Part shown: piece by piece, positions 17,914-25,925 of the stretch
Layout: each line of letters begins with the position of its first letter
Numbering within the stretch: the stretch's first letter is position 1
From: Caccoplasma sp905210875
Lineage (GTDB): Bacteria; Bacteroidota; Bacteroidia; Bacteroidales; UBA11471
Direction: 5' to 3'
Assembly: GCA_963931635.1 (NCBI GenBank)
Contig: OZ007034.1
Coordinates: 2,294,001-2,358,000 of the forward strand
Length of the DNA stretch: 64,000 nucleotides
The notes under the pieces: model-generated
Database searches by the model: none
What the model saw: the letters and a program-made list of their open reading frames with translations, nothing else
Told to the model about the DNA's origin: nothing
Translations under genes and position numbers: made by a program

Positions 17914-17955
17914 TATAAATTAGGGGATTTATTTGATTAAATCCCCTAATTTATA
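17914..17955. terminator. Bidirectional terminator between uvrA and the Crp/Fnr-like gene
   Basis: A perfect 18-bp inverted repeat (17914-17931 with 17938-17955) has a 6-base loop. The outer part of the stem is AT-rich, so A- and T-tracts lie on both sides as expected for a two-way intrinsic terminator. The rest of the 215-base gap (17747-17961) shows no gene. Confidence 0.8.
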
Positions 17956-17961
17956 GATTGA

Positions 17962-18663
17962 TTATCCGAATCGGCTGATTTTTCGCAGACGCGGCTCGTC
18001 AATAATCTGGATTTTTCGGCCATCGACGACGATAATCTTTTCTTCGGCAAAGCAGGAGAGGGTGCGTATGGCATTCGAGGTGGTCATGTTCGATAGGTTG
18101 GCCAAGTCTTCCCGTCCCATATATATACTGAGGGTGATACCGTCTTCTTCCATGCCATAGTTGTCTTTAAGCATGAGCAGCGACTCGGCAAGACGGCCGC
18201 GAATGTGTTTCTGGGTGAGGTTGACCGTGCGTGTGTCGGACATTCCCAAGTCCATGGCCAACTCCTTGATGAAAAAGTAGGCGAGACGGTTGTTCTGTTT
18301 CACAAGACTCTCAATGAGCGGCATGGGCAGAAATCCTATGGTGGCGTTTTCGAAGGCCGAGGCTGCCGTAATATAATCTTCGCCGGCGAAGTAGGCACGG
18401 TATCCAAAGTATTGAATAGGGCGTATCAGTCGCATGATTTGGCATCGCCCACCTATTCCAGCCTTGAAAATTTTTACCTTTCCTTTGATGAGACACATCA
18501 ACAACTCGGCCTTCTCGCCTTCGTTGTATATCATCTCGTTTTTCTTGAAAGTTTGAATATGAAAGTTCTCTATAATAAGGCGTTTCTCTTCGTCGTTGAG
18601 AATGGAGAGCATTCCGGCGAGAGCTTCACTTATGAGGGCCTCTATTGAGTTTTTCTTCACCAT
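17962..18663 (-). CDS. Crp/Fnr family transcriptional regulator
   Basis: The 233-residue protein has a cyclic-nucleotide-binding-type beta roll (about 25-120: NEMIYNEGEKAELLMCLIKGKVKIF) and a C-terminal winged helix (about 150-225), with the recognition helix near DLANLSNMTTSNAIRTL. No cluster of N-terminal cysteines of the FNR iron-sulfur type is present, and the classical cAMP-contact residues are not evident, so the effector is unknown. A palindrome between its promoter and start codon suggests autoregulation. It converges on uvrA. Confidence 0.88.
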   Translation of the reverse strand: MVKKNSIEALISEALAGMLSILNDEEKRLIIENFHIQTFKKNEMIYNEGEKAELLMCLIKGKVKIFKAGIGGRCQIMRLIRPIQYFGYRAYFAGEDYITAASAFENATIGFLPMPLIESLVKQNNRLAYFFIKELAMDLGMSDTRTVNLTQKHIRGRLAESLLMLKDNYGMEEDGITLSIYMGREDLANLSNMTTSNAIRTLSCFAEEKIIVVDGRKIQIIDEPRLRKISRFG

Positions 18664-18666
18664 AGA

Positions 18667-18688
18667 TGTTATATAACAGTGTTATATG
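18667..18688 (-). promoter_or_regulatory. Candidate autoregulatory operator in the leader of the Crp/Fnr-like gene
   Basis: Bases 18667-18678 form a 12-bp perfect palindrome (TGTTATATAACA). Its left half TGTTATAT recurs at 18680-18687, also giving an 8-1-8 inverted repeat at 18671-18687. The site lies between the -7 box (18692-18699) and the start codon (18663), where a bound dimer would block transcription. Binding by this regulator is inferred from position and symmetry. Confidence 0.5.
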
Positions 18689-18691
18689 TTA

Positions 18692-18699
18692 CAAATATA
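18692..18699 (-). promoter_or_regulatory. Promoter -7 box of the Crp/Fnr-like gene (TATATTTG)
   Basis: Minus strand TATATTTG fits TAnnTTTG exactly, 29 bases before the start codon. Confidence 0.6.
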
Positions 18700-18792
18700 A
18701 TGAAAATTGTGGAAATGACAAAAGATTTATTTTGAAAATCATTGTTTGGTTACCACATGCAAATTCTTGGGTGAAGTCGAGACAGAAAAGAC

Positions 18793-18831
18793 GTCGGGCA
18801 GCAAGTCGTATAATTTTACTTGCTGCCCGAC
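18793..18831 (-). terminator. Terminator hairpin of the ftsK-lolA-trxB operon
   Basis: A perfect 14-bp GC-rich inverted repeat (18793-18806 with 18818-18831) with an 11-base AT-rich loop, 24 bases after the trxB stop codon. It fits termination of this operon. Confidence 0.7.
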
Positions 18832-18854
18832 AATGACAGAGGTGGCTGCTTCTA

Positions 18855-19799
18855 TTACAAGCCTTTTTCCAGCAGGTATTTTTCGGCATCAATAGCGGCG
18901 CGACAGCCCGAAGCGGCAGCTGTCACAGCCTGGCGGTAGAGCGGGTCGGCCACGTCGCCGGCAGCAAATACGCCGGGAATGTTGGTGGCTGTTGTGCGGC
19001 CGTTGGTTACGATATACCCCGCTTCGTCGGTGGTGATGGCCGGAAAAGCCTTGGTGTTGGGAGTGTGTCCGATGGCCAGGAAGAAACCATCGATGGCGAT
19101 ATCGACATACTCTTCCCGGTCGGTTCCCTTGTATTTTACCAAGTGGGCTCCTTCTACGCCGTTTTCACCGAAGAGACCAACGGTCTGTGTCTCGAAAAGA
19201 ACTTCTATGTTGGGGCTGTCCATGACTCTTTCCTGCATGATTTTCGAAGCTCGCAGGTAATTCTTGCGCACAATCATGTACACTTTGCTGGCCAGATGTG
19301 ACAGGTACACGGCTTCTTCGCAGGCTGTGTCGCCACCACCGACGACGGCGACGACTTTTTTTCGGTAGAAAAATCCGTCGCAGGTGGCACAAGCCGATAC
19401 CCCCTGTCCGGCGTATTTTGTCTCATCGGGAAGTCCCAGGTATTTGGCCGATGCTCCCGTGGCGATAATGACGGCATCGGCTTCTACGATTTTTTCGCCA
19501 TCGATGGTGAGACGATAGGGAGCTTGCGCAAAGTCGCTGGCCGTAACGATACCGGTGCGGATTTCGGTGCCGAAACGGGCAGCCTGCTGACGCAGTTGTT
19601 CCATCATTTCACTACCGGATATTCCCTCGGGGTACCCGGGGAAATTTTCGATGTCGGTTGTGGTCGTAAGCTGTCCACCGGGTTGTATGCCTTCGTACAG
19701 TACGGGGCTGAGGTTGGCGCGTGCGGCATATATGGCTGCGGTGTAGCCGGCAGGACCCGACCCGATAATCAGACAACGTATTCTTTCGTTACTTTCCAT
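18855..19799 (-). CDS. trxB: Thioredoxin-disulfide reductase
   Basis: TrxB passes electrons from NADPH through FAD to thioredoxin. The 314-residue length is standard. Seen motifs: FAD site GSGPAGYTAA (Gly13-Gly18), redox-active Cys137/Cys140 in CATCDG, NADPH site VVGGGDTACEEA (about 152-163), and the C-terminal FAD motif GVFAAGDVADP. It follows the LolA-like gene after a 30-base gap and is the last gene of the ftsK-led operon. It may supply the thioredoxin that feeds Tpx elsewhere in the window. Confidence 0.97.
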   Translation of the reverse strand: MESNERIRCLIIGSGPAGYTAAIYAARANLSPVLYEGIQPGGQLTTTTDIENFPGYPEGISGSEMMEQLRQQAARFGTEIRTGIVTASDFAQAPYRLTIDGEKIVEADAVIIATGASAKYLGLPDETKYAGQGVSACATCDGFFYRKKVVAVVGGGDTACEEAVYLSHLASKVYMIVRKNYLRASKIMQERVMDSPNIEVLFETQTVGLFGENGVEGAHLVKYKGTDREEYVDIAIDGFFLAIGHTPNTKAFPAITTDEAGYIVTNGRTTATNIPGVFAAGDVADPLYRQAVTAAASGCRAAIDAEKYLLEKGL

Positions 19800-19829
19800 A
19801 GGTGTATTCTTTTGGGTGAATATGAATGT

Positions 19830-20444
19830 TTATCTCAAATCGATGATGGTGGCTTGGGGAAATTGTTCTTCCTTGAAAACAAAGTGTTCCGGACGAAAGT
19901 TCTTGTTGCTCTCGTAGCGGGTTATGGCTATTTCGGCACTTTGTCCGCCGTTTTGCAAGAGCGTAAGACGCGACAGGGTACTACTCTTTTCGTCGATGAA
20001 AAGGCGTATCTCCGAGATTTCCGATTCTTGTCGGGGGGTGAGCAACAATTCGCATATATGGTTGCTTTCACCGATGAAACGGCAGTCGAAGTCGTCCTTG
20101 TAGCGGGTCAGCAGGAGGCAAGGGTTGGTCTGTGCCAACTCTTCGGGGGTGGGGGTGCTGATGTTTACCTCCTGGGTCGATTGCAGGTAGGTCCACTGGG
20201 TGGTGCCGTCGAACCATGTCGACATCTCGGGCAGAACGATGGTAAATCGTCCCCCCTGTACTTCGATTTTGCCTTCGGCTTCGGGGGCTCCGCTCTGTCG
20301 GATAATAAAACTCAGCGTTGTGCCCTTTTGTGAATCGATGCGATTCACCATCTTGTCGAGCAGGCGAGTGGCTCTGTTCTGGGCTTGAACGGCAAACGGC
20401 AGGACCATGCAGAGAAGGAGTGTGAGCAGGCAGGCACGTTTCAT
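19830..20444 (-). CDS. LolA-like outer membrane lipoprotein carrier protein
   Basis: From the ATG at 20444 the protein has 204 residues with a signal peptide (MKRACLLTLLLCMVLPFAVQAQ). The mature part shows the LolA/LolB-like beta half-barrel pattern (TTLSFIIRQSG, EGKIEVQGGRFTIVLPEMSTWFDGTTQWTYL, then EVNISTPTPEEL). LolA shuttles lipoproteins across the periplasm. An upstream in-frame ATG at 20465 overlaps the end of ftsK and puts seven polar residues before the signal peptide, so the inner ATG is preferred but not certain. The ftsK-lolA neighbour relation is shared with many bacteria and supports the call. Confidence 0.82.
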   Translation of the reverse strand: MKRACLLTLLLCMVLPFAVQAQNRATRLLDKMVNRIDSQKGTTLSFIIRQSGAPEAEGKIEVQGGRFTIVLPEMSTWFDGTTQWTYLQSTQEVNISTPTPEELAQTNPCLLLTRYKDDFDCRFIGESNHICELLLTPRQESEISEIRLFIDEKSSTLSRLTLLQNGGQSAEIAITRYESNKNFRPEHFVFKEEQFPQATIIDLR

Positions 20445-20451
20445 AACGGGT

Positions 20452-22980
20452 TTATCGGAGAGCATTTAATATCTGGTTGAGTTGTATTTCATCGACGACG
20501 AGTACCTGGCGGGCCTTACTGCCTTCAAACGGACCTACGATACCGGCAGCTTCAAGCTGGTCCATCAGGCGTCCGGCCCGGTTGTAACCGATGGAGAATT
20601 TCCGTTGAATGAGCGATGTAGAGCCTTGTTGGTTGGCAACAATCAGCCGGGCGGCCTCTTCAAAGAATGGGTCACGTTCTTTGAGGTCTACGGCTGCGTT
20701 GTTCCCTCCGTTGGAGTCGGTAACATATTCGGGCAACAGGTAGGCGGTGGGATAGGCCTGTTGCGAACTGATATATTGGCATATCTTTTCTACTTCGGGT
20801 GTGTCGACAAAGGCACACTGCACGCGAGTGAGACCACCGTTGCACGAGACCAGCATATCGCCTTTTCCTATCAACTGGTTGGCTCCCGGGGTATCGAGAA
20901 TGGTGCGGGAGTCTATCATAGATGCCACCTTGAAGGCGATGCGGGCGGGGAAGTTGGCTTTGATGCTTCCGGTGATGATGTTGGTCGAAGGGCGTTGTGT
21001 GGCAATAATCATGTGTATGCCCACGGCTCGGGCCAGTTGGGCAATGCGGGCAATAGGCAGTTCGACCTCTTTGCCGGCAGTCATAATCAGGTCGCCAAAC
21101 TCGTCGATGATGACGACAATATAGGGCATATAGCGATGCCCTTTTTCGGGATTGAGCTGTCGGGCGATGAATTTGGCGTTATACTCTTTGATATTGCGCA
21201 TTCGAGCCTCTTGCAGCAGTTTGTAACGGTTATCCATCTCTACGCATACCGAGTTGAGGGTCTGTACTACTTTGTTGGTATCGGTAATGATGGCTTCTTC
21301 GCTATCGGGTATCTTGGCTAGGAAATGTCGCTCGATGACGCTGTAAATGCTGAACTCAACTTTCTTGGGGTCGACCATCACAAATTTCAGTTGTGAGGGG
21401 TGTTTCTTGTAGAGAAGCGATGTAATGATGGCATTCAGACCGACCGACTTTCCTTGTCCGGTAGCACCGGCCACCAGTATATGCGGCATTTTGCAGAGGT
21501 CGACCATGAATATTTCGTTGGTGATGGTTTTGCCCAGAGCCAGCGGTAAATCATAGTCGCATTCTTGAAATTTGCGGGAAGCGATGATGGGGCGCATCGG
21601 TACCATCTGCGGGTTGCGGTTAGGAACCTCTATACCTACGGTTCCTTTGCCGGGAATCGGGGCAATGATGCGAATGCCGAGGGCGGCGAGGCTCAGGGCG
21701 ATGTCGTCTTCCAAGTTCTTGATTTTGGAAATCTTGATACCGGCTTCAGGCACAATTTCATACAGAGTAACCGTGGGGCCGACAGTGGCTTTTATCGAAC
21801 TGATGCGTAGGCCATAGTTTTCGAGTGTATTGATGATGCGCTGTTTGTTGGCCTCTTGCTCGTTGATGTCGATGGTGTTTGTGCTTGATTTGTCTTCGCG
21901 CAACAAGTCGAATGTGGGGGCTTTATAGTACGACAGGTCAAGTGTGGGGTCGTATTCGTCGAGCTCGCTTTGTTCCTGCGCTTCGACCTCTTCGACGCCT
22001 TGCTCGATGGTGAAGACGGGTTCCTGGGTGTCGGGCTCGGTAGCGTCGTTTTGTGGTTCTACGGGTATGGCACTATCTTCTGTTTCTGAATGTTCCTGAT
22101 TGGAAATCTCTTCACTATTGTTTATGTCGATAGAATTATCGGCCAATTCATCGGCATTTTCTTCCGTTTCGGAGGGATTTTCTCTTTCCGGTGCCGACTC
22201 AACGGGCGTTGTCTCGACATTGGCTACTACCACTTCTTCGGGAACAGAGATTGCCATTTCGGTGTGCAGCGGGTTGTCGTTTTCGGTGGTAGATACCGGT
22301 GCGGCAGGAGCGACGGTTCTTTTTTTACGGATAAAATCCATACGGAAGAAGGTGCGCAGAAGTGGTATCGTGCGCCTGCTGAATGCAATGAGCAGCAACA
22401 GTATGCCCGAGAGGATAAGGAGCAGAGTGCCCGGCCACCCTATTTTGGCTTCGAGCCATAGCGTAGCGTAATAGCCGTGATACCCCCCCAGGAAAAGGTA
22501 AGAATCTTCGTAGAGATGCCTGAAAAAGAATCCAAACGTGAGAGAGCAAATAATAATCAGAGCGCACGTGTAGGCCAGTGAACGGACAATCGACAGTTTG
22601 ATGACGTTCATCAGTTTAAGTCCTACTCGGCCTATGAATATGGCGATGAAAAAGGCCGATATGCCTACCCATCTGTTGATGAAGAAGTCGGCGCATATGG
22701 CACCTTGTGAGCCTCCCCAATTCTGTATGTCGTTGCCGATGCTGTTCATCTCTTGGGAGGTCTGGTAGTCGATGACACTCTGGTCGGCGGCTCCGTCGAA
22801 AAAGAAGGAGATGAACGAGATGGTCAGGAATATGGCGAAGAAGAGCAATATAAGCCCTGCCACGAAGCGGGTGCGTTCGTCGCGGGAGAGCCGTGCAATT
22901 TTATGGCGTAGCGGCTCCTTATTCGGTTGGTTGGGAATATCTTTCTTGGATGTATTTTTTTCCGTTTTTTTTGTAGCCAT
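20452..22980 (-). CDS. ftsK: DNA translocase FtsK/SpoIIIE
   Basis: FtsK pumps chromosomal DNA at the septum and helps dimer resolution. The 842-residue protein has four or five N-terminal membrane segments (about 38-200) and a short acidic linker (about 235-345) rich in Glu, much shorter than the E. coli linker. The motor domain has Walker A GATGQGKS (505-512) and Walker B VVIIDEFGDL near 625. The C-terminus is a winged-helix gamma domain (QRKFSIGYNRAGRLMDQLEAAGIVGP) that reads polar DNA motifs. It leads an operon with the LolA-like gene and trxB. Confidence 0.96.
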   Translation of the reverse strand: MATKKTEKNTSKKDIPNQPNKEPLRHKIARLSRDERTRFVAGLILLFFAIFLTISFISFFFDGAADQSVIDYQTSQEMNSIGNDIQNWGGSQGAICADFFINRWVGISAFFIAIFIGRVGLKLMNVIKLSIVRSLAYTCALIIICSLTFGFFFRHLYEDSYLFLGGYHGYYATLWLEAKIGWPGTLLLILSGILLLLIAFSRRTIPLLRTFFRMDFIRKKRTVAPAAPVSTTENDNPLHTEMAISVPEEVVVANVETTPVESAPERENPSETEENADELADNSIDINNSEEISNQEHSETEDSAIPVEPQNDATEPDTQEPVFTIEQGVEEVEAQEQSELDEYDPTLDLSYYKAPTFDLLREDKSSTNTIDINEQEANKQRIINTLENYGLRISSIKATVGPTVTLYEIVPEAGIKISKIKNLEDDIALSLAALGIRIIAPIPGKGTVGIEVPNRNPQMVPMRPIIASRKFQECDYDLPLALGKTITNEIFMVDLCKMPHILVAGATGQGKSVGLNAIITSLLYKKHPSQLKFVMVDPKKVEFSIYSVIERHFLAKIPDSEEAIITDTNKVVQTLNSVCVEMDNRYKLLQEARMRNIKEYNAKFIARQLNPEKGHRYMPYIVVIIDEFGDLIMTAGKEVELPIARIAQLARAVGIHMIIATQRPSTNIITGSIKANFPARIAFKVASMIDSRTILDTPGANQLIGKGDMLVSCNGGLTRVQCAFVDTPEVEKICQYISSQQAYPTAYLLPEYVTDSNGGNNAAVDLKERDPFFEEAARLIVANQQGSTSLIQRKFSIGYNRAGRLMDQLEAAGIVGPFEGSKARQVLVVDEIQLNQILNALR

Positions 22981-23005
22981 GTTTCAGCAGATTAAATCTT
23001 ACCCA

Positions 23006-23013
23006 CAAAAGTA
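23006..23013 (-). promoter_or_regulatory. Promoter -7 box of the ftsK operon (TACTTTTG)
   Basis: Minus strand TACTTTTG fits TAnnTTTG, 26 bases before the ftsK start codon. Confidence 0.6.
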
Positions 23014-23069
23014 ATAAATTCTGAGGCAAAGGACGCGGTTTTATCGAAGAATATTTGACGGGCAATTTT

Positions 23070-24533
23070 TCATTTTTTCCAGAAATAGGAGGTGAAGAGA
23101 ATGAGCACCGTAAAGATTTCAAGGCGTCCTATCAACATGGTGAATGAAAGCAACCACTTGCCGGTATCGGGAATGATGGCAAAAGAGTAGAGGGTGCGGC
23201 CGAGTCCGGGGCCGGAGTTCCCGATACACGATATGGCACAACCGAAGGCCTCTTCGATCGTCAATCCCATGGTGGCCAAGGCCAATGCACTTACGATAAC
23301 AACGATGGCATAGATGAAAAGGAAGGCCAAAATTTTTGTGACGATTTCGTGTGAGATGGCTTGTTGGTTAACCCGAACCGGCACTATTGCATTGGGGTGT
23401 ACCTGTCGATAAAATTCGTATATCGTATTTTTGAGGAGAACCACGATGCGTATAACCTTGGCACCGCCACTGGTAGAGCCGGCGCATCCGCCGCAAAACA
23501 TCAACAGACAGATGAGTATGCAGAAGAAGGGCCCCCATGCCACATAGTCGGCCGAGATAAATCCGGTGGAGGTGATTATCGAAGCGACTTGAAAAAGAGA
23601 AATTCGGATGGTGGATTCAAGTCCCATTTTTTCGTATTCTCCATTAAAGTATAATCCGACGGCTATGAGTATTGTGAATATGAGGGTAATGAGCAGATAC
23701 CATTTTACCTCTTCGTTTTCGAAGGTCTTTTTTAGTTCTCCTCGTACAGTCCTGTAAACAAGGGCATAATTAATACCTGAGATGAGCATGAACAGTATGA
23801 CCACGTATTCGATATAAGCCGAATTCCAGTAGGCGATACTGGCATTTTTGGTAGAGAATCCGCCGGTCGATGCGGTGGTAAGAGCGTGGCATACGGCATC
23901 GAAAAGGTTCATGGGGCTCAGGCTGAGAAGTAGCGTGAGAACAAGAGTAAGACCCAGGTAAGTAGACCACAGCAATTTAGCCGTTTGCCCGATGCGAGGT
24001 CCCAACTTATCGTGCATAATTCCGGTCGATTCGGCATTGAAGAGCTGCATGCTGCCCCCGCTGTTGAGCAAAGGTAATACCGCCAGCGTGAAGAGTATGA
24101 TACCCAATCCACCCAGCCATTGTGTAAGGCTGCGCCAAAACAGAATACCGTGTGGCAATATCTCTACGTCGTTGATGACACTGGCTCCCGTACCAGTAAC
24201 ACCCGACATGGTTTCAAAGAAAGCGTCGGTCATGTTATCGACCGCCCCCGACAAGAGATATGGTAACGAACCGAGTAAAGAAAAACACACCCAACATAAA
24301 GCCACCACCATGAATCCGTCGCGCTTTCCCAAAGATTTGCGCTCGGTATTGGTGTACTGAAAGAAGAACAGACTTCCTACGACAATGGCTATGACAATGG
24401 TTATGAGAAAGGCCATTGTATCGTTTTCGCCATACCCTAATGAGATGCCCAACGGTATGAGCATAGATGCAGCTTCCAACCAAAGAAGGACGCCCAATAT
24501 TTTGAGTATTAGTCTGTAATTGATGTCGGCCAT
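23070..24533 (-). CDS. trkH: TrkH-type potassium uptake channel subunit
   Basis: The 487-residue inner-membrane protein has the four-fold MPM architecture of Trk/Ktr channels. Selectivity-filter-like loops are visible: ETMSGVTGTGASV, TTASTGGFST, ITSTGFISADY and ISCIGNSGPG. Each carries the central Gly that coordinates K+. It starts 6 bases after the trkA stop, so the channel and its regulatory subunit are co-expressed, with dxs upstream in the same unit. Confidence 0.93.
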   Translation of the reverse strand: MADINYRLILKILGVLLWLEAASMLIPLGISLGYGENDTMAFLITIVIAIVVGSLFFFQYTNTERKSLGKRDGFMVVALCWVCFSLLGSLPYLLSGAVDNMTDAFFETMSGVTGTGASVINDVEILPHGILFWRSLTQWLGGLGIILFTLAVLPLLNSGGSMQLFNAESTGIMHDKLGPRIGQTAKLLWSTYLGLTLVLTLLLSLSPMNLFDAVCHALTTASTGGFSTKNASIAYWNSAYIEYVVILFMLISGINYALVYRTVRGELKKTFENEEVKWYLLITLIFTILIAVGLYFNGEYEKMGLESTIRISLFQVASIITSTGFISADYVAWGPFFCILICLLMFCGGCAGSTSGGAKVIRIVVLLKNTIYEFYRQVHPNAIVPVRVNQQAISHEIVTKILAFLFIYAIVVIVSALALATMGLTIEEAFGCAISCIGNSGPGLGRTLYSFAIIPDTGKWLLSFTMLIGRLEIFTVLILFTSYFWKK

Positions 24534-24539
24534 AGATTG

Positions 24540-25874
24540 TTATCCGAAAAGTTTTCCCAATTTGTGAATGACTGTATCGAGGCAGAATACCATGACATGG
24601 TCGTTGGCCTGAATTTGTGTATTACCATTGACAATCATGGCCTTTCCATCGCGAATGAGTCCACCCAGAGTAATGTCGCGCGGGAGATTCAGTTCCTTGA
24701 TAGGTTTGTGGGTAATTGGAGCTCCCTCCTTGACAATAAGTTCGGCCACTTCGGCATCGGACATGGCCAGGCATTTCACGTTGGAAGAGTCCGCATCGAG
24801 AAGAAGTTGGAAAATACGGCTGGCAGTGAGCAGTTTTTTGTTGATGACAGAACCGATATCGAGGCTCTCTGCGGTAGGAATAAAAGAGAAGTTTTCGACT
24901 TCGGCAACGGTTTTGACGGCGCCGAAACGTTTGGCCGACAGACAGGCCAGTATATTGGTCTCGGCACTGTCGGTAAGGGCGACAAAGGCGTCGGTGTCTT
25001 TGATGCCCTCTTCTTTCAGAAATTCGGTGTCGCGTCCATCTCCGTTGATAATGACGACTTCGGGAATGGTATTGGCCAACTTGTAGCACTTCTCTTTATC
25101 GATTTCGATGATTTTCATTCGCATCGAGTCGGGCAGTATGTGAGCCAGTCTGATAGCTATGCGGTTACCGCCCATGATGACAACCTTGTGGACATCAATT
25201 TCTTTTTTGCCCGTGAGTTGTTGTATGTCGTGAATGTGTCCGGGTGTGGTGGTGAAGTAGACGATGTCTCCCACTAATATTTCATCAGAGCCTCGCGGTA
25301 TGATAGTGCGGTCTTTACGTTTGATGGCGGCAATGTGGTACAGAAGGTGAGCTTTGTTTAACTCCGAGAGGGTCTGGTTCAGTATCCGGGCATTCTCTCT
25401 TATTTTGGCACCGATAAGAATAAGTTCGCCGTTACAGAGTTCAAACCAGTTTCGTACCCAGTTATGACTCAATGCCGTAACGATTTCTTCAGCGGCAAGC
25501 ATTTCGGGGTATATCAGTTCATCTACGCCAGTGCTTTTAAAATAAGCCTTGTTCTCGGGGAGCATGAATTCGTAGTTGTCGATGCGGGCAACCGTTTTAC
25601 GCGAGCCAAGTCTCTTGGCATACTGGCAGGCTACGATGTTGCGTGTCTCGTAGGGCATTACGGCAATGAACAGGTCGGCTGCTGCAGCGCCGGCTTGTTT
25701 CAGAATCTTGAACGACGTGGGAGAACCGGTGATTGTCATCAGATTGTAGTTCGAGTCGAGCCAGCGCAGTTTTTCTATATCGGTGTCGATAAGTACGATG
25801 TCCAAATTTTCTTTCGATAATAATTTGGCCAAATGAGTGCCGACTTCACCTGCTCCTGCAATAATGATTTTCAT
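24540..25874 (-). CDS. trkA: Trk system potassium transport regulatory protein TrkA
   Basis: The 444-residue cytoplasmic protein has two RCK units. The first begins MKIIIAGAGEVGTHLAKLLS with the GxGxxG dinucleotide site (Gly7-Gly12) and Asp31. The second begins HKVVIMGGNRIAIRLAH near residue 225. Each Rossmann domain is followed by a TrkA-C domain (about 145-220 and 370-440). It gates the TrkH channel in response to NAD(H) or ATP/ADP. It lies between dxs (51-base gap) and trkH (6-base gap). Confidence 0.95.
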   Translation of the reverse strand: MKIIIAGAGEVGTHLAKLLSKENLDIVLIDTDIEKLRWLDSNYNLMTITGSPTSFKILKQAGAAAADLFIAVMPYETRNIVACQYAKRLGSRKTVARIDNYEFMLPENKAYFKSTGVDELIYPEMLAAEEIVTALSHNWVRNWFELCNGELILIGAKIRENARILNQTLSELNKAHLLYHIAAIKRKDRTIIPRGSDEILVGDIVYFTTTPGHIHDIQQLTGKKEIDVHKVVIMGGNRIAIRLAHILPDSMRMKIIEIDKEKCYKLANTIPEVVIINGDGRDTEFLKEEGIKDTDAFVALTDSAETNILACLSAKRFGAVKTVAEVENFSFIPTAESLDIGSVINKKLLTASRIFQLLLDADSSNVKCLAMSDAEVAELIVKEGAPITHKPIKELNLPRDITLGGLIRDGKAMIVNGNTQIQANDHVMVFCLDTVIHKLGKLFG

Positions 25875-25925
25875 TGTTCTGTGTTTATCGTATGAAACAA
25901 CTTGTGATATCTGTTTCGGTGTGTT

